Part shown: positions 1 through 7,374 of the stretch, in pieces | How positions within the stretch are numbered: the stretch's first letter is position 1 | How the letters are laid out: every line of letters starts with the position of its first letter | Assembly: GCA_031371615.1 (NCBI GenBank) | Contig: JANMJY010000221.1 | Coordinates: forward strand, 1 to 23,476 | Origin: Gaiellasilicea sp031371615 | GTDB taxonomy: Bacteria > Actinomycetota > Thermoleophilia > Gaiellales > Gaiellaceae | Length of the DNA stretch: 23,476 nt | Reading direction: 5' to 3' | Notes under the pieces: generated by a model | The model's database searches: none | Seen by the model: only the letters and a program-made list of their open reading frames with translations | What the model was told of the DNA's origin: nothing | Made by a program: the position numbers and the translations under genes

Positions 1-981
1 GGCGGCGCCGGCTTCATCGGCTCCCATTTCGCCAAGCGGCTCCTCGCCGCGGGCGAGGACGTCCGCGTGCTCGACAAGCTCACGTACTCCGGCAACCCGG
101 CGAACCTCGACGGCACGGCGATCGAGGTCGTCGTCGGCGACATCTGCGACCCGGACGCGGTCGCCGAGGCCGCGGCCGGCTGTGACGCGATCGTCAACTT
201 CGCTGCCGAAACGCACGTCGACCGCTCGATCCTGGGCCCGGCGGAGTTCATCCGAACGAATGTCGCCGGCACGCAGGTTCTGGTCGACCACGCGCGCGGC
301 GCGGGGCTTCGGCTCGTGCACGTCTCGACGGACGAGGTGTACGGCGACGTGCCCGAAGGAATGTCGTCCACGGAAGACGACCCCCTGCGTCCCTCGAGCC
401 CTTACTCAGCGGCCAAGGCGGGCGGTGACCTGCAGGTGCTCGGATCAGTCCGCACGTACGCCGTCGATGCGCTGATCACGCGTGGGTCGAACACGTACGG
501 CCCGAATCAGTATCCCGAGAAGCTGCTGCCGCTCTTCGTCACGAACGCCCTCGACGGGCAGCCCCTGCCGTTGTACGGCGACGGCGACCAGACCCGCGAC
601 TGGCTCTTCGTCGAGGACCACTGTGCCGGGATCGAGCTCGCGCTCCGCCGGGGGCGGGCTGGCGAGGTGTACAACGTCGGTGGGGGTGAGGAGGCGACGA
701 ACAAGCAGATCACCCAGCTCGTGCTCCAGCACACCGGCGCGGACGAGTCGCTGGTGCGCCGCGTCGAGGATCGGCCGGGGCACGACCGCCGCTACTCGCT
801 CGACACGACGAAGATCCGCGCGGAGCTCGGCTGGGAGCCGCAGGTCCAGCTCGCCGAGGGCTTCCGGCGTACGGCGGCCTGGTACGGGGAGTCCCGTAGC
901 TGGTGGGAGCCGATCAAGGCTTCAGGTGGTTACCAGGACTACTACGAGAAGCAGTACGCCGCCCGCCTCGCGGCTTCCTAG
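1..981 (+). CDS. rfbB: dTDP-glucose 4,6-dehydratase, 5'-truncated by the window edge
   Basis: Converts dTDP-glucose to dTDP-4-keto-6-deoxyglucose, the second step towards dTDP-rhamnose and other deoxysugars, in the cytoplasm. The reading frame is open from base 1, so the start codon lies upstream; 326 residues are visible and probably fewer than ten are missing. The fragment opens with the Rossmann dinucleotide motif GGAGFIGSH. It then shows the extended-SDR catalytic set: T110-D111-E112 in STDEVYGD, and Y135 with the lysine four residues later in YSAAK. RGSNTYGPNQYPEKL and GDGDQTRDWLFVEDH are typical of RmlB sugar-nucleotide binding. The C-terminus (WWEPIKASG, YYEKQY) also matches the family. 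Its stop TAG shares the palindrome CTAG with the stop of the convergent kinase gene. A related NDP-sugar 4,6-dehydratase cannot be fully excluded. Confidence 0.93.
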   Translation, partial: GGAGFIGSHFAKRLLAAGEDVRVLDKLTYSGNPANLDGTAIEVVVGDICDPDAVAEAAAGCDAIVNFAAETHVDRSILGPAEFIRTNVAGTQVLVDHARGAGLRLVHVSTDEVYGDVPEGMSSTEDDPLRPSSPYSAAKAGGDLQVLGSVRTYAVDALITRGSNTYGPNQYPEKLLPLFVTNALDGQPLPLYGDGDQTRDWLFVEDHCAGIELALRRGRAGEVYNVGGGEEATNKQITQLVLQHTGADESLVRRVEDRPGHDRRYSLDTTKIRAELGWEPQVQLAEGFRRTAAWYGESRSWWEPIKASGGYQDYYEKQYAARLAAS

Positions 982-2357
982 TCCCCGCAGCTCTTCTCGG
1001 CTTCCTTTTTCAGGCGCTCGATTTCCTTGCGCTCGCCCTGCACGGCGGCCGAGCGGTCGAGCAGCTCGATCACCCCGTCGCACGAGCCGAGTGCCAGGCG
1101 TGTGAAAGCGAGGTTGTAGCTCGCGTAGGCCTCGGCGATCTGCCCTGAGCCGGCGAGACCTGCGACGGCCTGCTCGAGCAGGGGGAGAGCGCCCTGGTAG
1201 TCACCGGCCTTCATCAGCTCGTAGCCCCGGTCATTCAGCTGGGACGGGCTATCGCCCGACGGCGCGGGTGCCGCCGTCGGCGCCGCGGCGGTCGTGGTCT
1301 CGGGCGCAGTCGTGGGCTTAGGCGCGGTCGTCACGGTGTGCACGACCGTGGTTCCCTCGAGCGTCACGGTCGTCGGCACTGCAGCTGGGGTCTCGTCGCC
1401 CCTTCCGACGAGGGCCGCTGCGAGGACTCCGGCGAGCAGGAGCGCTCCGAGCGCGGCGAGCACCAGGGGGAGGCGGCTTCGGGCCGGGTGTTGCACGGGT
1501 GGCGCCACGGCTGCCACGAACGTCGTTCCGGCGGCCCGGTCGAGGGCATCGCGGAGCGCGTGGACGAAGTCCGAGCACGACCCGAAGCGGTGCTCGGGCT
1601 CCTTCGCAAGACCGCGGGCGAGCACATCGTCGACCTCGGGGGGCAACTCGGGGTTGCCGTCGGAGGCCGGTGGGATCGGAGCGCTCACGTGTGCCATCGC
1701 CTCGGCCGTCGGGGACTCGCGCTCGAACGGCCGGGCGCCGGTCAGCAGCTCGAAGGCGACGACGGCGAGCGCGTAACGGTCGCTTGCCGGCGTCGCAGTC
1801 TCGCCGCGGGCCTGCTCGGGCGCGAGGTAGCCGGCAGTCCCGACGACGGTGCCGGCTTCGGTGAAGGACGCGAGGTGCGCGGCGCTCGCGACGCCGAAGT
1901 CCGCCACCTTCACGCGGTCCTCGTTGTCGAGCAGCAGGTTGGCCGGCTTGACGTCGCGATGGACGATCCCGCTGGCGTGGGCGGCGTCGAGCGCCGCGGC
2001 GGCCTGGCCGAGCCACCCGAGCGCGCGGCCGAGCGGCTGTGCGCCCTCGCGCGTCAGCCGATCCGCGAGCGAGCCTCCCGCGAGGTACTCCATGACGATG
2101 TAGGGGCGCCCGTTGTGCTCGCCGACGTCGAAGATCGTCACGATGCTCGGCGCATTCGAGAGCCGAGCGACGGCGAGGCCCTCGCGCGTGAAGCGGGCGC
2201 GGATCGCCTCGTTGTCGGCGTAGCGCTCCGAAAGGAGCTTCACGGCGACTGTCCGCGCCAGGTGGGCGTCCTCGGCGCGGTAGATCTCGCCCATTCCGCC
2301 GTGGGCGATCTGCTCGGGCTGCTCGTATCGGGGTGGGAGGACGTCTTCGCCGTTCAC
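978..2357 (-). CDS. Membrane Ser/Thr protein kinase with extracytoplasmic TPR-like domain
   Basis: A 459-residue Hanks-type kinase that phosphorylates Ser/Thr on cytoplasmic proteins. The catalytic domain spans about residues 10-270: glycine loop AHGGMGEIYRAED, lysine K40 in VAVK, E60, catalytic HRDVKPAN with D135, DFG at 153-155, and APE at 179-181. All key residues are present, so it should be active. One membrane helix at about 297-317 follows a basic stretch. A Thr/Pro/Ala-rich linker (about 325-370) leads to a C-terminal helical region (374-446) resembling one or two TPR units (NDRGYELMKAGDYQGALPLL). Actinobacterial kinases of this class often carry PASTA repeats outside; here the outer part is TPR-like. 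The start is GTG at 2357, which puts the N-terminus just before the kinase fold; no strong ribosome binding site is seen. It is divergent from the SpoIID-like gene across 100 bp and convergent with rfbB. Confidence 0.92.
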   Translation of the reverse strand: MNGEDVLPPRYEQPEQIAHGGMGEIYRAEDAHLARTVAVKLLSERYADNEAIRARFTREGLAVARLSNAPSIVTIFDVGEHNGRPYIVMEYLAGGSLADRLTREGAQPLGRALGWLGQAAAALDAAHASGIVHRDVKPANLLLDNEDRVKVADFGVASAAHLASFTEAGTVVGTAGYLAPEQARGETATPASDRYALAVVAFELLTGARPFERESPTAEAMAHVSAPIPPASDGNPELPPEVDDVLARGLAKEPEHRFGSCSDFVHALRDALDRAAGTTFVAAVAPPVQHPARSRLPLVLAALGALLLAGVLAAALVGRGDETPAAVPTTVTLEGTTVVHTVTTAPKPTTAPETTTAAAPTAAPAPSGDSPSQLNDRGYELMKAGDYQGALPLLEQAVAGLAGSGQIAEAYASYNLAFTRLALGSCDGVIELLDRSAAVQGERKEIERLKKEAEKSCGD

Positions 2358-2457
2358 CGTGACGGACTGCCCGCCCGGAGCGGACCGAAAACGCTTTGAA
2401 GGTTCGGTAAAGAAGCCGGGAGCAGGAGATTCCTTCCGCTAGCCTCAACGCGGGTCG

Positions 2458-4047
2458 ATGCTCATGCGGCGAACGCTCTTCCTACTCACCTGTCTCGCAC
2501 TCACCCTCGCGGCTTCCGCGCCGGCGGGGCCGCGCGCGCCCGCTCCTGCCCTGGCGCCCGTGACCGCGACGACGTTCGTCGCCAGCGGGCGCGGCTGGGG
2601 GCACGGAGTCGGCATGAGCCAGTACGGCGCGCTCGGATATGCCAACGACGGCTGGACGTACGACCAGATTCTGGCCCATTTCTACACCGGCGCCGAGCTC
2701 GGGCCTGCACCGGTCGCCCGCGTCCGCGTGCTCGTCGCCGAGGCTCGGTCGAGTGTCACCGTCAGCTCTGCCGTCCCGTTCCGGGTCCGTGACCTCTTCG
2801 GCAAGACCTATCCGCTCGCCGCCGGTGAGGTCGTCCTGGGGCCAAGGCTGCGCGTCACCGTCAACGGCGCGCCGACCGACCTCGTCGGGCCGATCCTCTT
2901 TCTCCCCGGTAGCGCGCCGCTGACCCTCGACCGCGACCATGCCTACCGGGGCCAGATCGAGGTCGGAGCCACGGGTCAGAAGCTGACTGCGATCAACAGC
3001 CTCGGGCTCGAGCAGTATCTCGCCGGGGTCGTCCCCCAGGAGATGCCGAGCGCCTGGCCCGCCGAGGCGCTGAAGGCGCAGGCGGTCGCCGCCCGCTCGT
3101 ACGCGCTGGCTCACCGCCTCGGCGGCAAGGGCTTCGACCTCTACGCCGACGTCCGCAGCCAGGTCTACGGCGGCATCCGTGGCGAGCAGCCCAGCGCGAC
3201 CGCCGCGATCGATTCGACCGCGGGCGAGGTGCTGCTCTGGGAGGGAAAGCCGATCGACGCCCTGTTCCACTCCACCTCCGGTGGGACGACGCTCGCCGCC
3301 GTGGAGGTGTTCGGCAAGGCCGTGCCGTACCTCGTCGCCGTCGACGATCCGCACAGCGCGCTCTCGCCGGTGAATCGCTGGGGACCGACGCCCATCCCGG
3401 AGGCGACGATTCGCAAGGGCCTGAAGCTCCGGTCGCCCGTGACGGCGTTGAAGCTCACGCGCGGCCCGTCGGGGCGCGTCGCAACCGTCCAGGCCGTGAC
3501 AGCGTTCGGCACGACGACGGTGTCTGGAGCGATGCTTCGTGCCGCTGCCGGGCTGCGCTCGACGTGGATCACCGCGCTGGGCTCTCTCTCGCTCACGCGT
3601 CCGGGCGGCGCAGCCGTGTTCGGGAGGCCGCTGACCGTCACGGGCAAGGCTCAGGGCATCAAGGGAGCGGTGCTCAGCCAGCAGATCGACGGCGTCTGGC
3701 AGCCGCTCTCCGGCCTGAGCGCGAAGGTGAAGCCGCTCGCGCCAACGAGCTTCCGCATCTCCGCCGGCAAGGTCGCCGGTCCTGTTCTGAAGGTTCCGGT
3801 GGCTCCGCTCGTCCGGCTGGGAGCAGCTGCCCGGAGCTTGTCCGGAACAGTCAAGCCACTCACGGCGGGCACCGCCGTCGAGGTTCAGCAGCTCGTAGAC
3901 GGCAGCTGGTCGACGGTCCTGGAGGCGACCTCCGATGCCGGGGGCCGCTTCGCTGCAGTCGTGCCGGCAGCCGGTGTGTATCGCGCGCGGACTGCTCCGG
4001 CGCAGGGCTTCGCGGAGGGGCTCTCCGGGCAGCTCGAGGTGCCGTGA
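2458..4047 (+). CDS. Secreted SpoIID/LytB domain protein
   Basis: A 529-residue exported protein. Residues 1-21 form a signal peptide (two Arg, then LFLLTCLALTLAAS). The SpoIID core is at about 165-370, with GVVPQEMPSAWPAEALKAQA followed by RSYALA; E196 aligns with the catalytic Glu of the lytic transglycosylase SpoIID. FHSTSGGTT lies at about 271-279. The motif GWGHGVGMSQYGA, which in Bacillus SpoIID lies at the C-terminal end of the domain, is at residues 46-58 before the core, so the order is permuted. Two beta-rich Ig-like segments end the protein (about 385-450 and 455-529). The likely role is cutting or binding glycan strands of peptidoglycan; a sporulation role need not apply. The start ATG at 2458 immediately precedes the signal peptide. 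The stop overlaps the GTG start of the subtilase gene by 4 bp, so the two are probably co-translated. Confidence 0.88.
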   Translation: MLMRRTLFLLTCLALTLAASAPAGPRAPAPALAPVTATTFVASGRGWGHGVGMSQYGALGYANDGWTYDQILAHFYTGAELGPAPVARVRVLVAEARSSVTVSSAVPFRVRDLFGKTYPLAAGEVVLGPRLRVTVNGAPTDLVGPILFLPGSAPLTLDRDHAYRGQIEVGATGQKLTAINSLGLEQYLAGVVPQEMPSAWPAEALKAQAVAARSYALAHRLGGKGFDLYADVRSQVYGGIRGEQPSATAAIDSTAGEVLLWEGKPIDALFHSTSGGTTLAAVEVFGKAVPYLVAVDDPHSALSPVNRWGPTPIPEATIRKGLKLRSPVTALKLTRGPSGRVATVQAVTAFGTTTVSGAMLRAAAGLRSTWITALGSLSLTRPGGAAVFGRPLTVTGKAQGIKGAVLSQQIDGVWQPLSGLSAKVKPLAPTSFRISAGKVAGPVLKVPVAPLVRLGAAARSLSGTVKPLTAGTAVEVQQLVDGSWSTVLEATSDAGGRFAAVVPAAGVYRARTAPAQGFAEGLSGQLEVP

Positions 4048-5753
4048 TCCGCTCAAGAACCCGCCTCAGACCGAAGCGCTATGTCGCCGGAACGCGCTGG
4101 GCGGCCCGTCGACGAGCGATCGGTCTGAAGCAGGTTCTAGTGCTCGGCTGCCTGGCGGCGGGACTCGTGGCGCCGTCCGCAGGCGCGGCGCGCTACGCGG
4201 TCGGCGCGGCCTCGGTCGCCGACCTGCCGCGACTGCAGCGCCTGGTCGGCCCGAGCACCGAGAGCCTCGCGCCGCTGCCCGCGCTCGTCGTCGAGCGCGC
4301 CAAGGCGCCACGTCTCGCCGCCCTGCCCGGTGCAACCTATGTCGAGCGGCTCGGTGTGCGCCGCCCCGCCTGGGTTCCGAACGACCCGCTGAAGCAGTGG
4401 CATCTGACGGTCAACCGCGCCTTCGACTTCTGGGACGTGACGCCGTCACCCCCGCTCGCTGCGGTCCGGGTGGCGGTCATCGACTCCGGCATCGACGCGA
4501 CCCACCCCGAGTTCGAGGGCAAGATCCTGGATGCGAAGAGCTTCGTCGGGGGCTCGGCGCGGGTCGACTCGCAGGGTCACGGCACCTTCGTCGCCGGCCT
4601 GATCGCCGCAGGCGTCGACAACGGGATCGGGGTCGCCGGGATGGCGCCTTCCGCGGAGCTGCTCGTCGCCAAGGTCGTCAACGGCGAGGATCTGATCGAC
4701 GTCGAGGCGGAGGTCAAGGCGATCCACTGGGCGGTCGAGAACGGCGCGCGCGTGATCAACATGAGCCTCGGCGGCTTCCGCGACCCGCGGGCACCCGACC
4801 GGGACGCGTTCTCGCCGCTCGAGGCCGCAGCGGTCGGGTGGGCGTACGGCAAGGGCGTCGTGATCGTCGCTGCCGTCGGAAACAGCGACGAGGTGCCTCC
4901 CACACCCTGGCCCTACGCCAGCTATCCGGCGGCGCTCCCCCATGTGCTCGGAGTCAGTGCTCTCGGCCGCGACGGCTCCGTGCCGGCCTTCTCCAACCGG
5001 GACAGGATCTACAACGACATGACCGCGCCGGGTCAGGCGATCGTCTCGACGTTCCCGCTCGACCTGACCATGGGTGCGAAGGAGTGCGCCGACCAGGGTT
5101 ACTCGACCTGCGCGAACGATGCGTTCGCGGACTTCCGCAAGGGCGAGGGCACGTCGTTCGCGGCACCCCAGGTGAGTGCCGCAGCCGCACTTCTGTTCGC
5201 CGTCCGCCCGAACCTGGGTCCCGACCAGGTGACCGCCTTGCTGACCCGGACGGCACGCGACGTCAGCGCGGCGACCGGCTGCAAAGCCTGCCCGTTGCAG
5301 CGCGACGCGCTCAGCGGTTGGGGCCGTCTCGACGTCACGGCCGCACTGCGCGCGCTCTCAGGCCAGATCCCGGCTCGCGACCGGCTCGAGCCGAACGACG
5401 ACGCGGGCGAGCAGGCCGCGCCTCTCTGGGGTCAGAAGACGCGGCTCGAGGCCACCCTCGACTTCTGGGACGACCAGAACGACGTCTATGCGATTCGGTT
5501 GCGTCGCGGACAGCCCGTCTACGTCAGCGTGCGCGGGCCTGCCGGCCACGACACCAACCTGATCCTCTGGAGCCCCGGCACGAAGAGAGTCGACGACCTC
5601 ACGGCGGTGGGCCGCGTCGCGCGGCAGTCGGCGCGGCCCGGGCCGGTCGAGAACCTCTCCTACCGCGCGCCGAAGACCGGCACCTACTACGTCCAGGTGA
5701 AGCTCGGGACGCGCGGCGCCGGCCGCTACAAGCTCGCGATCGTCAAGGCCTAG
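4044..5753 (+). CDS. Secreted S8 subtilisin-like serine protease with C-terminal PPC domain
   Basis: A 569-residue subtilase. The catalytic triad is D147 (VAVIDSGIDATHPEF), H179 (SQGHGTFVAGL) and S371 (GEGTSFAAPQVS); N280 (VAAVGNS) is the oxyanion-hole Asn. The last roughly 120 residues, starting DRLEPNDDAGEQ and ending TGTYYVQVK ... GRYKLAI, match the bacterial pre-peptidase C-terminal (PPC) fold, usually a secreted-enzyme appendage. The N-terminus has a long basic region (RRRAIGLK) and a hydrophobic stretch (VLVLGCLAAGLVAPSAGA). This is a signal peptide, possibly a weak twin-arginine type, and tat genes lie in this window. The frame is open far upstream, but the GTG at 4044 overlapping the preceding stop (GTGA) is the sensible start, because earlier sequence belongs to the SpoIID gene. 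The protein probably acts outside the membrane on envelope proteins; its substrate is unknown. Confidence 0.92.
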   Translation: MIRSRTRLRPKRYVAGTRWAARRRAIGLKQVLVLGCLAAGLVAPSAGAARYAVGAASVADLPRLQRLVGPSTESLAPLPALVVERAKAPRLAALPGATYVERLGVRRPAWVPNDPLKQWHLTVNRAFDFWDVTPSPPLAAVRVAVIDSGIDATHPEFEGKILDAKSFVGGSARVDSQGHGTFVAGLIAAGVDNGIGVAGMAPSAELLVAKVVNGEDLIDVEAEVKAIHWAVENGARVINMSLGGFRDPRAPDRDAFSPLEAAAVGWAYGKGVVIVAAVGNSDEVPPTPWPYASYPAALPHVLGVSALGRDGSVPAFSNRDRIYNDMTAPGQAIVSTFPLDLTMGAKECADQGYSTCANDAFADFRKGEGTSFAAPQVSAAAALLFAVRPNLGPDQVTALLTRTARDVSAATGCKACPLQRDALSGWGRLDVTAALRALSGQIPARDRLEPNDDAGEQAAPLWGQKTRLEATLDFWDDQNDVYAIRLRRGQPVYVSVRGPAGHDTNLILWSPGTKRVDDLTAVGRVARQSARPGPVENLSYRAPKTGTYYVQVKLGTRGAGRYKLAIVKA

Positions 5754-5775
5754 CTCGAGCTACTGGTTCTCGAGC
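5753..5775. terminator. Possible bidirectional terminator hairpin between convergent genes
   Basis: GCTCGAG (5753-5759) and CTCGAGC (5769-5775) form a 7-bp perfect stem with a 9-nt loop, at the point where the subtilase and the acetyltransferase genes converge 6 bp apart. There is no T-run on either side, so termination is a guess from position. Confidence 0.3.
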
Positions 5776-6407
5776 AGCTCTTCGTCGGGCACCCCGCGCA
5801 GCACCCGGGCGGGGTTTCCCACGACGAGCGTTCGCGGCGGCACGTCCTTCGTCACGACCGCGCCGGCGCCGACGAACGCCTCCTCGCCGATCTCGACTCC
5901 GGGGCACAGGATTGCGCCGCCGCCGACACGGGCGCCGCGACGGATCGTCGGGCCTCGCATCTCGGAAAGGCGCTTCTCGGTCCGCCCCATGTAGTTGTCG
6001 TTCGTCGTCACGACGCACGGCGCGATGAAGACGTTGTCCTCGAGCGTCGAGTAGGCCGTGATGTATGCCTCGGCCTGGATCTTCGTCAGCGCGCCGACGG
6101 TCGTGTCGTTCTCGATGTACGAGCCGCGGCCGAGGACGACGTCGTCGCCGATCTCAACGCGCTCCCTGACACACGACTGGTCGCCCAGGATCACGCGGGC
6201 GCCGATCTGGGAGCCCGCGAAGACGATCGCGCCGGTGGAGACGATCGAGCCGTCACCGATCACGGTCGGCGGCAGCGGCTCGCGCTTGGCTGTCGAGCGC
6301 GGCGACAGTGTCGGCTGCTTGCCGACCACCGCCCCCTCGAGCACCTTGACGCCCTCGCCGAGGACCGTCCCCTCGTAGACGGTCGCGGTCGGGTGGATCT
6401 CAGCCAC
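5760..6407 (-). CDS. WbpD-like UDP-amino-sugar N-acetyltransferase (left-handed beta helix)
   Basis: A 215-residue acyltransferase made mostly of hexapeptide repeats (for example VVLGRGSYIENDTTVGA and VFIAPCVVTTNDNYMGR) forming a left-handed beta helix. The TNDNY segment and the end VVTKDVPPRTLVVGNPARVL are typical of the WbpD/WlbB group. Those enzymes acetylate the 3-amino group of UDP-2-acetamido-3-amino-2,3-dideoxyglucuronate, using acetyl-CoA. The assignment rests on this and on the two upstream genes, which look like WbpB and WbpA. The GTG start at 6407 overlaps the dehydrogenase stop by 8 bp, so it is the third gene of a tight operon. A different sugar 3-N-acetyltransferase is the main alternative. 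Confidence 0.82.
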   Translation of the reverse strand: MAEIHPTATVYEGTVLGEGVKVLEGAVVGKQPTLSPRSTAKREPLPPTVIGDGSIVSTGAIVFAGSQIGARVILGDQSCVRERVEIGDDVVLGRGSYIENDTTVGALTKIQAEAYITAYSTLEDNVFIAPCVVTTNDNYMGRTEKRLSEMRGPTIRRGARVGGGAILCPGVEIGEEAFVGAGAVVTKDVPPRTLVVGNPARVLRGVPDEELLENQ

Positions 6408-7374
6408 GCAGCGAGTCCGTCAGGCGGTCGAGCGCGCGCACGACCATGGCGCCATCCTCCGCCACCGTGCGGCGGTCTCCCTCGCCGGCGATCAGCTCGA
6501 GAAACGCCTGGCACTCGAGCCGCAGCGGCTCCGAGGTGTCGATCTTCGGGATGTGGATGTCGCCGGAACGGGTCTGCCACTCGCCGTAGGCCTCGGACTG
6601 CTTCCACGGCCCCTTCTCGTACACCGTCACTTTCCGCTCCAGCTCCATGTCGTCGAAGACGACCATCTTCTCCTGGCCGACGACGGTCATCTTCCGCATC
6701 TTGTGCGGGTCGAGCCACGACAGGTGCATGTGGGCGATCTTCCCGGATGGGAAGCGGAGGTAGCAGAAGACGACGTCCTCGACCCCCGCTGTGAGGAAGT
6801 CTCGACCGTGCGCGACGGCCTCGACGGGGTCCTCGCCGATCAGCCAGAGGATCACCGAGAGGTCGTGAACGCCGAGCGACCAGAGCGCGTTCTCGTTCGT
6901 GCGCACGATCCCGAGGTTCTGCCGGTTCGTGTAGACACAGAGCACGTCGCCGAGCTCACCGGAGTCGACCAGCTTCTTCAGCATGCGCACGCCCGGGTGG
7001 TAGAGCAGCAGGTGGCCGGGCATCAGGACGAGATCGCGGTCGGCGGCAAGCTTGACGAGCTCGTCCATCTCCGGCCCCTTCATCGCCGGCGGCTTCTCGA
7101 CGAGGACGTGCTTTCCGGCCTCGAGCGCCTGCTTGGCCAGCGCGTAGTGGGTCGGTACGGGCGTGGCAATCACGACCGCATCGAGTGCGGGGTCGGCCAA
7201 CATCGCGGCGAAGTCGCTCGTCGCCTGTGCTCGCGGGTACCTCGAGGAAAAGGCCGAGCGCTGCTCGTCGTCCAGGTCGCAGAGCCACGCCAGGTCGGAG
7301 AGGATGTCGAAGTTCCGCGCCAGGTTCGGGCCCCAGTAGCCGAGTCCGGCCAGGCCCACTTTGACCGGGCTCAC
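6400..7374 (-). CDS. Gfo/Idh/MocA-family NAD-dependent sugar dehydrogenase (WbpB-like)
   Basis: A 324-residue cytoplasmic oxidoreductase. The N-terminal Rossmann fold starts with VGLAGLGYWGPNLAR. The family motif EKPPA follows at about 95-99 (LVEKPPAMKG), with the Lys expected to act in catalysis. The C-terminal alpha/beta domain contains LWSLGVHDLSVILWLIGEDP, with the conserved His. In the WbpA-B-E-D pathway the WbpB enzyme oxidises C3 of UDP-GlcNAcA. The GTG start at 7374 overlaps the upstream stop (GTGA), and the stop overlaps the acetyltransferase start, so it is co-translated with both. The exact substrate is inferred from the neighbours, since Gfo/Idh proteins act on many sugars. Confidence 0.87.
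   Translation of the reverse strand: MSPVKVGLAGLGYWGPNLARNFDILSDLAWLCDLDDEQRSAFSSRYPRAQATSDFAAMLADPALDAVVIATPVPTHYALAKQALEAGKHVLVEKPPAMKGPEMDELVKLAADRDLVLMPGHLLLYHPGVRMLKKLVDSGELGDVLCVYTNRQNLGIVRTNENALWSLGVHDLSVILWLIGEDPVEAVAHGRDFLTAGVEDVVFCYLRFPSGKIAHMHLSWLDPHKMRKMTVVGQEKMVVFDDMELERKVTVYEKGPWKQSEAYGEWQTRSGDIHIPKIDTSEPLRLECQAFLELIAGEGDRRTVAEDGAMVVRALDRLTDSLRG

Noticed and set aside
3564..4043. Upstream extension of the subtilase frame
   Set aside because: Overlaps the SpoIID gene in another frame and lacks motifs; the GTG at 4044 before the signal peptide is sufficient.
2482..4056. Long minus-strand open frame opposite the SpoIID gene
   Set aside because: Low-complexity Arg/His-rich product; the plus strand has a signal peptide and family motifs.
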